The translations under genes and the position numbers were made by a program. Positions 36,484 to 44,039 of a stretch of DNA of 64,000 nt are shown here, piece by piece; within the stretch, counting starts at the first letter, position 1; each line of letters starts with the position of its first letter. Source of the DNA: Ruoffia sp044336205 (GTDB lineage Bacteria; Bacillota; Bacilli; Lactobacillales; Aerococcaceae); contig CP172318.1 in assembly GCA_044336205.1 (NCBI GenBank), forward strand, positions 1,736,001-1,800,000, in the 5' to 3' direction. The notes under the pieces were generated by a model. It did not search any database. It was not told the origin of the DNA and saw only the letters and a program-made list of their open reading frames with translations.

Positions 36484-37089
36484 ATGAAAAAATTTATTAA
36501 ATTGATTACTTTACCTACATTAGCTCTATTTCTAGTTGCTTGTCAAAACACAACAGAAGAGCAACCTGTAGAGAGCGTACCAGTAGAGTCTGTGGAAGAA
36601 GCTTCTACAGAGGAAAATTCACAAGTTTCATTACCAGAATCAAGTGAAAGTGCAGATGAATCAGGTGAAAGTAATGCTGACGGTGACACTAGCACGGAAG
36701 AATCTGAATCAGATACTTCAGAAGAAAATGAAAACAAAGATGATTCAGAAGAAGCTAGCGAAACTGCAGTAACATTTGCATTTTTCGTCTCTGGCGAAGA
36801 AGAACCTATTGCAAAATTCTCTTCTGAAGAAATAGAAGGATTAAGTGTCCTTGAAGCCATGGAAGCCAATGAAGATTTAACCTTTAACTTCAATGAGGAC
36901 GAAGGTGTTATCGATTCAATCGAAGGTTACGAGAACGACTATAGTGTAGGTAACACTTGGACTTACGTCTTAAATGGTGAATATGCACAATTAGGTGTTG
37001 TATCACAAACACTTACAGCTGGAGACCAAATCGATTGGTACTTCGGTACAATTGATGAAATTCCAATTAACGTTATTCAAGCAGAATAG
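36484..37089 (+). CDS. DUF4430-domain lipoprotein
   Basis: A 201-residue exported lipoprotein. The signal peptide ends in the lipobox LVAC (cysteine 20). A Ser/Glu-rich, highly acidic linker (about 22-95) follows, then a C-terminal DUF4430 domain (about 98-201) with SVLEAMEAN, YSVGNTWTYVLNGEYAQ and a final DQIDWYFG. DUF4430 is a transcobalamin-like fold found in surface proteins of Firmicutes; a cobalamin-binding or scaffold role is possible but unproven. The acidic linker probably spans the wall. It is monocistronic, with its own promoter and terminator. Confidence 0.85.
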   Translation: MKKFIKLITLPTLALFLVACQNTTEEQPVESVPVESVEEASTEENSQVSLPESSESADESGESNADGDTSTEESESDTSEENENKDDSEEASETAVTFAFFVSGEEEPIAKFSSEEIEGLSVLEAMEANEDLTFNFNEDEGVIDSIEGYENDYSVGNTWTYVLNGEYAQLGVVSQTLTAGDQIDWYFGTIDEIPINVIQAE

Positions 37090-37111
37090 CCACTCACTTA
37101 ATCAAATATTA

Positions 37112-37145
37112 GCCGCTGCTAAAAACTAGCAGTGGTTTTTTTATT
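37112..37145 (+). terminator. Intrinsic terminator of the DUF4430 gene
   Basis: CCGCTGCT (37113-37120) / AGCAGTGG (37128-37135) with T7 following. Confidence 0.88.
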
Positions 37146-37177
37146 TTACTTTCTTTCATATTATTAATGCAAGAAAC

Positions 37178-37223
37178 AAACACCCCGCTTTAGATGTCCC
37201 TTCCATCTTAAAGCGGGGTGTTT
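37178..37223 (-). terminator. Intrinsic terminator of pta
   Basis: A 13-bp stem AAACACCCCGCTT / AAGCGGGGTGTTT, 37 bp after the pta stop, read on the minus strand. Confidence 0.8.
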
Positions 37224-37260
37224 GCTTAACTCCTACTGTCTTTCGTCTGACAGATGATTT

Positions 37261-38241
37261 TTATAAAATTGCTTGGTTAGCAGTAATGATTGAAACTTTA
37301 TATACGTCTTCCTCGACACATCCACGTGATAAGTCAGATACTGGCTTATTCAATCCTTGTAAGATTGGGCCTACAGCTTGATAATTACCTAAACGTTGAG
37401 CAATCTTGTACCCGATGTTTCCAGATTGAATTTCTGGGAATACGAACACATTTACCTTACCTGCAACATCTGATTGTGGAGCTTTTTTATCTGCAACTGA
37501 TTCAATATAAGCCGCATCGAATTGTAACTCGCCATCAATCGCTAAATCAGGTGCAAGCTCTTTAGCAATTCGTGTTGCTTCAGCAACTTTATCAACTTCT
37601 GGAGAAGAAGCTGAACCTTTTGTTGAAAAGCTTAATAATCCAACTTTTGGATCAATATCAAACATCTCAGCTGTTCGTGCACTTTCAACCGCAATCTCAG
37701 CTAATGATTGAGCATCTGGATTAATATTGATAGCACAGTCAGCAAAGATTAGACGGTTTCCATCATTGTTAGGTGGAACCATCACGAAAGCACCACTTGT
37801 TAATTTAACGCCAGGACGTGTTTTGATGATTTGTAGAGCTGGGCGAACAGTATCTCCCGTTGAATATTGGGCACCACAAACTAATCCGTCTGCTTTATCC
37901 ATATAAACTAACATTGTACCAAAGTATGCATTATCTTCTAACATCTCACGCGCTTGTTCTTCGGTATTTTTACCTTTACGACGTTCTACGAAAGACGCCA
38001 CCATCGCATCAAAGTCAGCATAATTTTTAGGGTCAATAATCTCTAATGAAGAAATATTCCAGTTACGTTCTTCAGCAACTGCTTGGATCTCATCAGGGTT
38101 TCCTAAAAGTAATGGGTCTACTAAACCATCAGACTTTAAGCGAACGGCTGCACCTAGAACTCGCGGATCTGTAGCCTCCGGATAAACAATTTTAATATTT
38201 TTACCTTCAATTTTTTGAGATAATGACTTAAACATATCCAT
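37261..38241 (-). CDS. pta: Phosphate acetyltransferase
   Basis: A 326-residue cytosolic enzyme interconverting acetyl-CoA and acetyl phosphate. With acetate kinase it yields ATP in mixed-acid fermentation. Family markers: IVYPEATDPRVLGAA near the N-terminus, GLVCGAQYSTGDTVRPALQIIKT (about 118-140), ADCAININPDAQSLAEIA (about 168-185) and SFSTKGSASSPE (about 203-214). The C-terminal VFVFPEIQSGNIGYKIAQRL and GPILQGLNKPVSDLSRG close the substrate site. The length of about 325 is that of the short Firmicute form. It is monocistronic and ackA is not in the window. Confidence 0.95.
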   Translation of the reverse strand: MDMFKSLSQKIEGKNIKIVYPEATDPRVLGAAVRLKSDGLVDPLLLGNPDEIQAVAEERNWNISSLEIIDPKNYADFDAMVASFVERRKGKNTEEQAREMLEDNAYFGTMLVYMDKADGLVCGAQYSTGDTVRPALQIIKTRPGVKLTSGAFVMVPPNNDGNRLIFADCAININPDAQSLAEIAVESARTAEMFDIDPKVGLLSFSTKGSASSPEVDKVAEATRIAKELAPDLAIDGELQFDAAYIESVADKKAPQSDVAGKVNVFVFPEIQSGNIGYKIAQRLGNYQAVGPILQGLNKPVSDLSRGCVEEDVYKVSIITANQAIL

Positions 38242-38325
38242 TTTTATAAAAATCCTCCTAAAATTAGTATAAAAAGCAATTATCGTTACAATAACTATCT
38301 TACACGTTTTCAGATAATTTTTAAA

Positions 38326-39282
38326 CTATTTTTCTTCATCTTTTTTGCTAATAGTGTTTTCTTTTTGTTCCTCAAACTTTTTATTCTTATTTTTCGATCT
38401 ACGTTGACGAATATTATTCATTAACCCTCTTGTCAGTGGACGGATGAAGTAACGGATAATTAAGTAAAGTATAAAGAAAAAGACTAAGTATGGTATTAAG
38501 AAGATTAGCGTTAAAATTCCCCATTGGAAAGCATCAATTGAATTCTGCCATGTTTGTTCTAATGCATTAACAACTCGGTCCCAGAAGGTTAATTGACTTT
38601 CGCTACGGTCCGATAGTTCAATCACTTCACGCAAAGTTAAGTTTACTGTTGCATTATCCACATCGTCACTTAAGTCAGCTTGTTCGGCTAATAATAAGTC
38701 TCGTTCTGAGATGGCATCTTCAAGGGCTGCTTGGATTTCAATAAGGTCTGCGATATTTTCCGCTTGGTCATTCAATTCATTTAGACGGTCAATACGAGAT
38801 TCTATTGATTCAATACGAATCTCAATATCTCGTGATTGTTGAGTGACATCAGTTGATCCTCGAGACACTTGCATAAGTTGAGCGTGTTCATTTTCTTCGA
38901 GTGCGGTTAATAATCTTTCATAACTTTCTTGTGGTATTCGAATGACCATATTTAGTGAAGTTAAAGTATCTTGATTATCGTCATATCGGTATTCATTAAC
39001 AGACTCTTCCTGATACTGAATAAATCCACCATTTTGGTTAATTACTTCTTCGATCGCTGCCTTTGCTTCATCATAATGAACTGTTTGATAGCTAACTGAC
39101 GCAGAATAAATGATTTCTCGCCCTTCTGTTTGTTCATTTTTCATTGAATTACTGTCTTCCATAGCCATCTCTGTCGTATTATATGTTGCTGGTTCAGATG
39201 TCTGATTTACTGTCGCAGTATCACAGGCACTTAAAAGTAGTCCTAGAACTGGAATCAATGTCCATCTTTTGTTTATTGCCAT
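38326..39282 (-). CDS. DUF4349 lipoprotein
   Basis: A 318-residue envelope lipoprotein. A start at 39282 (MAINKRW, preceded by AAGGAGG) gives a proper signal peptide with lipobox LSAC. The DUF4349 domain follows: YSASVSYQTVHYDEAKAAI..., a long coiled coil (about 140-205; RDIEIRIESIESRIDRLNEL), a beta strand region ending VNLTLRE, then one membrane helix (about 255-285) and a Lys/Arg/Glu-rich cytosolic tail. It is thus anchored at both ends. The function is not established; it stands alone. Confidence 0.85.
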   Translation of the reverse strand: MAINKRWTLIPVLGLLLSACDTATVNQTSEPATYNTTEMAMEDSNSMKNEQTEGREIIYSASVSYQTVHYDEAKAAIEEVINQNGGFIQYQEESVNEYRYDDNQDTLTSLNMVIRIPQESYERLLTALEENEHAQLMQVSRGSTDVTQQSRDIEIRIESIESRIDRLNELNDQAENIADLIEIQAALEDAISERDLLLAEQADLSDDVDNATVNLTLREVIELSDRSESQLTFWDRVVNALEQTWQNSIDAFQWGILTLIFLIPYLVFFFILYLIIRYFIRPLTRGLMNNIRQRRSKNKNKKFEEQKENTISKKDEEK

Positions 39283-39363
39283 TACTGTCCCTCCTTTTTC
39301 CTTATTATAAAGTTTTTCCACTATATTGACTAATCATAACCCATATATTCACAAAAAAACGCA

Positions 39364-39403
39364 AAAATCCCTATCGTAAATCGACATTTACAATAGAGAT
39401 TTT
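39364..39403 (-). terminator. Intrinsic terminator of the nrd operon
   Basis: An 18-bp near-perfect stem (AAAATCCCTATCGTAAAT / ATTTACAATAGAGATTTT), 16 bp after the nrdF stop, followed by TTTTT on the minus strand. Confidence 0.88.
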
Positions 39404-39418
39404 ATAATGGTTTATGAG

Positions 39419-40471
39419 CTATTTTAATGAGTTTTGAACATTTTTAGCTGCTTCACGCTGGCGTTTCTTTTCTTTTCGATATTCCATTCGTTGTTTACGA
39501 CGTTCGTTCATTGCCCATTTCTTATAATCTTCATCTTCCATGGCTTGAACTTCCCCAAGTAAGTAACCATTCCCCACCTGTGAGAAGAAGTCATGGTTAC
39601 TTGTCCCTGTTGAAATTCCATTCATCACGATTGGATTAACATCTTCAGCCGTATCTGGGAATAATGGTTCAAAACCAAGGTTTTGCAAAGCTTTATTCGC
39701 ATTATATCTAACGAAGACATTCACATCTTCTGTCCAACCAACTTCATCATATAAGTGTGAAGTATATTTCTCTTCATTCGAATATAATTCGAACAATAAG
39801 TTATATACCCACTCTTTCAGTGTTTCTTGTTCAGATTCAGGTAATTCGTTATAACCTAATTGGAATTTATAACCAATATAGGTTCCATGAACAGATTCAT
39901 CACGCAAGATTAACTTTATAATTTCTGCCACATTAGGGATTTTATTATTTCCTAAGTACCACAAGGCTGCGTAAAATCCTGAATAGAATAGGAATGATTC
40001 TAACATGACACTTGCTGCTTTCTTTTGCAGTGGTGTTCCATTTTGATAAGCGTCATTAATCTTATCTGACTTAAATTGAATGAGCTCGTGAGTATTAGTC
40101 CAGTCAAAAATCGCATCAATCTCAGAGTTCGTATTCAAAGTAATGAAAATTGTCGAATAAGACTTAGCATGCACAGCTTCCATAAAGTGAATATTACTCA
40201 ATACAGACTTCTCATGAGGCGTTCTTGCATCTTCAAGCAGGACAACAGCTCCTTCTTCAGATTGTAATGTATCTAGTAATGTCAGCCCTCCAAAGACTTT
40301 ACCTAACATATCTTGCTCTGCCTTACTTAGACGACGCCAATCATCTAAGTCGTTAGATACAGGAATTCGCGTATCTAACCAGAATTGTTCTGTCAACTTC
40401 TCCCAAGTTAGTTTATCAATCGTATCTTCAATATCATTCCAGTTAATTGCATTATAATTTGGTTTAACCAT
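39419..40471 (-). CDS. nrdF: Class Ib ribonucleotide reductase beta subunit NrdF
   Basis: A 350-residue dimetal-tyrosyl-radical subunit. Metal ligands are visible in SEEGAVVLLEDA, FMEAVHAKSYSTIF (with the radical tyrosine following the histidine) and RDESVHGTYIGYKFQ. The length exceeds the usual 320-330 because of a basic C-terminal tail rich in Lys, Arg and Gln. It follows nrdE after 33 bp and is the last gene of nrdI-nrdE-nrdF. Together with NrdI-activated Mn it would supply dNTPs aerobically. Confidence 0.94.
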   Translation of the reverse strand: MVKPNYNAINWNDIEDTIDKLTWEKLTEQFWLDTRIPVSNDLDDWRRLSKAEQDMLGKVFGGLTLLDTLQSEEGAVVLLEDARTPHEKSVLSNIHFMEAVHAKSYSTIFITLNTNSEIDAIFDWTNTHELIQFKSDKINDAYQNGTPLQKKAASVMLESFLFYSGFYAALWYLGNNKIPNVAEIIKLILRDESVHGTYIGYKFQLGYNELPESEQETLKEWVYNLLFELYSNEEKYTSHLYDEVGWTEDVNVFVRYNANKALQNLGFEPLFPDTAEDVNPIVMNGISTGTSNHDFFSQVGNGYLLGEVQAMEDEDYKKWAMNERRKQRMEYRKEKKRQREAAKNVQNSLK

Positions 40472-40504
40472 TCAATGATTTCCTCCCTTATTCATTCGCT
40501 TTAA

Positions 40505-42668
40505 TTAAATCGAACAACTCTCACAATAGTTACTTCCAATCTCATCTCCATCATCCGTAAATGTACGTACATAATATATCGATTTGATGCCTTGGTTCCA
40601 AGCATAATTACGTAAAATGTTTAAATCACGTGTATTCATCTTACGTTCACCAGGGCGTTTCCATGGATAAAGTCCTTCAGGAATATCAGATCGCATGAAT
40701 AAAGTTAATGACATACCTTGATCAATATGACGTTGAGCAACAGCATATACATCAATAACTTTACGCATATCAATATCATAAGCTGATTCGTAATATTGAA
40801 TCGTCTCATTAGACAATTGTGGTGCTGGATAGTAAGTTTTCCCTTGTTTTCTTTTCTTGGCGTTCTTCGATTAAACGTGTAATTGGATGCAAACTAGCAC
40901 TAGTTTCATTCACATAAGAGATACTTCCAGTTGGAGCAATCGCATGGCGATAAGCATGATATAGTCCATTCTCTTGTACTTGTTCTTTTAGAGCTATCCA
41001 ATCTTCAGCTGTAGGCATTGGTACTTTCTTCATAATTTCTTTGACTTTCTCATCTTGAATCTCGAAAGGATTCTCGATGTAGCGGTCAAAGTAAGTACCA
41101 TTGGCATAATCTGATTGTTCAAAGTTATGGAATGTTTCTTGACGCTCTTTAGCAATTTGGTTACTTGATACAAGCGACCAATAATTCAAGGCATAGAAGT
41201 AAGCTTCTGTTAATTCTAGTGATTCATCAGAACCATAATACATTTGATTAATTGCGAACAAGGTATGCAATCCCATACCGCCTAGACCAATTGTATGATT
41301 TAAGTCATTACCGTTACGAACACTTGGTACAGCATCAATCGAGGTAGAATCTGTCACAAAAGTTAATCCTCTTACAGCCGTATCGACTGAATTAGCAAAG
41401 TCTGGGGATTCAACCATATTAACAATATTCGTTGATCCTAAATTACAACTAATATCCATTCCTATCTTTTCAAAGCTTTGGTCATCACGGATAATTGAAG
41501 GCTCCTGAACTTGTAAGATTTCTGAACATAAATTTGACATTACAATGCGTCCATCAATCGGATTGGATTCGTTGGCTGTATCAATATTAATCACATAAGG
41601 ATAGCCTGATTCTTGTTGTAATTTAGAAATTTCATTTTCTAATTCACGGGCTTTTACTTTATATTTACGAATTTCTTTGTTTTGAACCATGTTGTCATAT
41701 TCTTCAGTAATATCTACATAAGAGAATGGTTCACCATAGACGCGTTCAACATCATAAGGGCTGAATAAGAACATATCTGCATCTTCTGCAACTAATTCGT
41801 AGAATTTATCTGGTACGGTCACACCTAGTGATAAGGTTTTGACACGAATTTTCTCATCGGCGTTTTCTTTCTTAGTTGATAGGAATCGAACAATATCTGG
41901 ATGGAAAACAGATAAATAAACCGCACCTGCACCGTTTCTTTGTCCAAGTTGATTCGCATAACTGAATGAATCTTCAAATAGTTTCATAACAGGTACAACA
42001 CCTGAAGCTGCGTTTTCAATCTTCTTAATCGGTGCCCCTTCTTCACGAAGGTTCGATAAGTTTAACCCAACACCTCCGCCTCGTTTACTTAATTGTAAGG
42101 CCGAGTTGATGCTACGTCCAATGGAGTTCATGTCATCACTAATCTCAATTAAGAAACATGACACCATCTCACCCCGACGTTTGCGACCAGCATTCAGAAA
42201 AGTTGGTGTTGCGGGTTGGAAGCGTTGAGCAATTAACTCATCACGCAAGTTCAAAGCTAAAGTTTCGTCTCCATTAGCTAGGAATAAAGCATTAAAAACA
42301 ATACGATCCTCATAACGCTCTAAATATCGTTCACCATCATTTGTCTTTAGTGCATATTGGTTATAAAACTTATGGGCACCCATAAATGACTTGAAGCGGA
42401 ATTTCTTCTCATAAGTTGTTTGCATTAATTTCTTAATGAATTCACGATCATACATATTGATAAATTCCTCTTCAATATAATCATGCTCAATCAGGTAGTT
42501 TAACTTCTCGTCTAATGTATAGAAGAAAACAGTATTCGGATTAACATGTTCTAAGAAATAAGCACGAACAGCTTCTTGGTCTTTCTCTAAGGGAATTTTA
42601 TTATCTACTGGTATATTCAGTTCATTATTTAATTTGTAGTATGTAATTTCATTCGGCGCTTTAGACAT
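40505..42668 (-). CDS. nrdE: Class Ib ribonucleotide reductase alpha subunit NrdE, frameshifted near the C-terminus
   Basis: Catalytic subunit, about 720 residues if corrected. The start at 42668 (MSKAPNEITYY) overlaps nrdI by eight bases. Motifs: MVSCFLIEISDDMNSIGRS, GGGVGLNLSNLREEGAPI, NLCSEILQ and ASLHPITRLIEERQEKKT. After this an extra base (coding ACAAGGG, plus-strand T at 40844-40845) throws the frame into a stop at 40809. The following frame continues GKTYYPAPQLSNETIQ to the C-terminal redox pair CESCSI. Both halves are well conserved. As the gene is normally required for aerobic growth, the indel is probably a sequence error. No nrdH is seen. Confidence 0.92.
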
Positions 42669-43041
42669 AGTTGGTGTTTTCAATTTCGGCCACAATCTCC
42701 TTTACTCTTTGTACATCATAGTCAGTTCCTTGAATCTCGAATCGATACAACAATGGAATCTCGTAATCCATTGACAGATCTTCTGCAGTAAAACAATATA
42801 AATCATTAAAATTTCGATTGCCTGCTCCGATAACACCTTGACAAAAGTCTAAATTATCTTCATGTTCTAGAAAGTCATTGATGATATCCGTTGCTTCAAT
42901 CTCATAGGTTGGTGCTATGACAATATACGGTTGATTCATTGCTGTGTACACTGTCGCATCAGATAATTCAATTGATGGTAAGTCAAGCTTCTCAACAAAA
43001 CGTCTTGTATTGCCTACAATAGATAAGTATACAATCTTCAA
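42661..43041 (-). CDS. nrdI: Flavodoxin-like NrdI, activator of NrdF
   Basis: A 126-residue flavodoxin-like protein that supplies superoxide to assemble the Mn tyrosyl radical in NrdF. The FMN-phosphate loop is SIVGNTRRFVEKL (about 7-19), the central GAGNRNFNDLYC (about 72-83) binds the isoalloxazine, and the C-terminal VAEIENTNYV is usual. It is the first gene of the operon, directly downstream of two NrdR boxes. Confidence 0.92.
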   Translation of the reverse strand: MKIVYLSIVGNTRRFVEKLDLPSIELSDATVYTAMNQPYIVIAPTYEIEATDIINDFLEHEDNLDFCQGVIGAGNRNFNDLYCFTAEDLSMDYEIPLLYRFEIQGTDYDVQRVKEIVAEIENTNYV

Positions 43042-43110
43042 TTCTCAAACCCCCTCAATTATTATTAATATATCCTACCACGAGAACACTTTTTAATATA
43101 GTCTTGTATT

Positions 43111-43157
43111 ATTCTGTATATTGTGCTATTCCATCTCAGAATCACAACATATTGTGT
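43111..43157 (-). promoter_or_regulatory. Paired NrdR boxes upstream of nrdI
   Basis: Two 16-bp sites, 43111-43126 (weaker, core TGTATATTGTG) and 43142-43157 (TCACAACATATTGTGT, near-consensus ACACAATATATTGTGT). Their TATTGTG cores are exactly 31 bp apart, the three-turn spacing typical of NrdR tandem boxes. NrdR would repress the operon when dATP is plentiful. Confidence 0.75.
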
Positions 43158-43238
43158 TTATCTAAGTAGTCAACCACAGTCTAAACACTTTCTCTCACTA
43201 TATCAAGCAAAGAGTTTTACGAAAATGATAAATAATAC

Positions 43239-43267
43239 TTGCTTTTATTAGGTTACAAGTGTAAACT
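43239..43267 (+). promoter_or_regulatory. Promoter of the cop operon
   Basis: TTGCTT (43239-43244), a 17-base spacer, TAAACT (43262-43267). The first cop box overlaps the -10, as expected for repression by CopY. Confidence 0.55.
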
Positions 43268-43290
43268 GAGGTTAACGAGTTACAAATGTA
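43254..43290 (+). promoter_or_regulatory. Two cop boxes (CopY operators)
   Basis: TACAAGTGTA (43254-43263) and TACAAATGTA (43281-43290) both match the CopY operator TACANNTGTA exactly, 27 bp apart. Confidence 0.88.
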
Positions 43291-43309
43291 ATCTGAAGGA
43301 GTGAATAGA

Positions 43310-43774
43310 TTGAAAACTGAATCCCTACCAAAAGAAAAACAAATATTAGATATAAATATCTCAGAATCAGAGTGGGAAGTAATGAGAGTTCTTTGGGCAG
43401 AGGCCCCTTTAACAAGTCGTGAAATTATTGATCGCGTCCTTCAAGTTGTTGATTGGAAAGAAGGAACAGTCAAATCATTAATTAACCGCCTTACGTCTAA
43501 GGCACAAATTCGTAAAATCAAAACAGATACAGTACTTAGATATGAACCAACACTTAAAGAAAATTATGCTAACACCATAAAGCTCGACCGTACAATGTCA
43601 GTTGTCTGTACGAAAGAACGTGGCAACTTAATTAGTCATCTCATTGAAAACAATGACATATCAAAAAAAGATATCAAGGCATTAATTAAACAATTAAATG
43701 AAAAATTAGTAGATGCACCGGATGTGGTGGAATGCCGATGTCTTCTAGGACAATGTCACTGTCACTTGCACTAA
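43310..43774 (+). CDS. copY: Copper-responsive repressor CopY
   Basis: A 154-residue BlaI/MecI-type winged-helix repressor. The DNA-binding domain (about 15-85) includes ISESEWEVMRVLWAEAPLTSREIIDRVL and KEGTVKSLINRLTSK. The C-terminus ends with CRCLLGQCHCH, the CxCxxxxCxC metal site in which Zn supports repression and Cu(I) release derepresses. A TTG start at 43310 has AAGGAG seven bases upstream; the GTG at 43301 is too close to it. Two perfect operators precede the gene, and copZ and copA follow. Confidence 0.93.
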   Translation: MKTESLPKEKQILDINISESEWEVMRVLWAEAPLTSREIIDRVLQVVDWKEGTVKSLINRLTSKAQIRKIKTDTVLRYEPTLKENYANTIKLDRTMSVVCTKERGNLISHLIENNDISKKDIKALIKQLNEKLVDAPDVVECRCLLGQCHCHLH

Positions 43775-43812
43775 TCACAATAATTATAACTATTAGATAA
43801 GGAGAATTAATT

Positions 43813-44025
43813 ATGAAAACAGAAAAATTCAACATTAACGGTATGGGATGTATGGGATGTGCTAATACTATTCAAAATACATTATCCGAATTAGAAGGCG
43901 TGAAAGATGCCCAAGTTGATTTAGCAAATAAGACCGTCAAAATTAATTACGATCCTCAAATTGTTTCAAAAGAGTCAATGCAAGCATCAGTGGACAAAGC
44001 GGGCTACGAATTAGTGATAAAATAG
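43813..44025 (+). CDS. copZ: Copper chaperone CopZ
   Basis: A 70-residue heavy-metal-associated ferredoxin-like protein. The Cu(I) site is GMGCMGC (about 10-16; CxxC pattern). It carries Cu(I) between CopA and the CopY repressor. It lies 38 bp after copY and 14 bp before copA with its own AAGGAG site, so the three are one operon. Confidence 0.92.
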   Translation: MKTEKFNINGMGCMGCANTIQNTLSELEGVKDAQVDLANKTVKINYDPQIVSKESMQASVDKAGYELVIK

Positions 44026-44039
44026 AAAGGTGATGTGAA

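Noticed and set aside
40809..42668. Programmed ribosomal frameshift in nrdE
   Set aside because: No convincing slippery heptamer plus downstream structure was identified, and four other genes in the window show similar single-base breaks.
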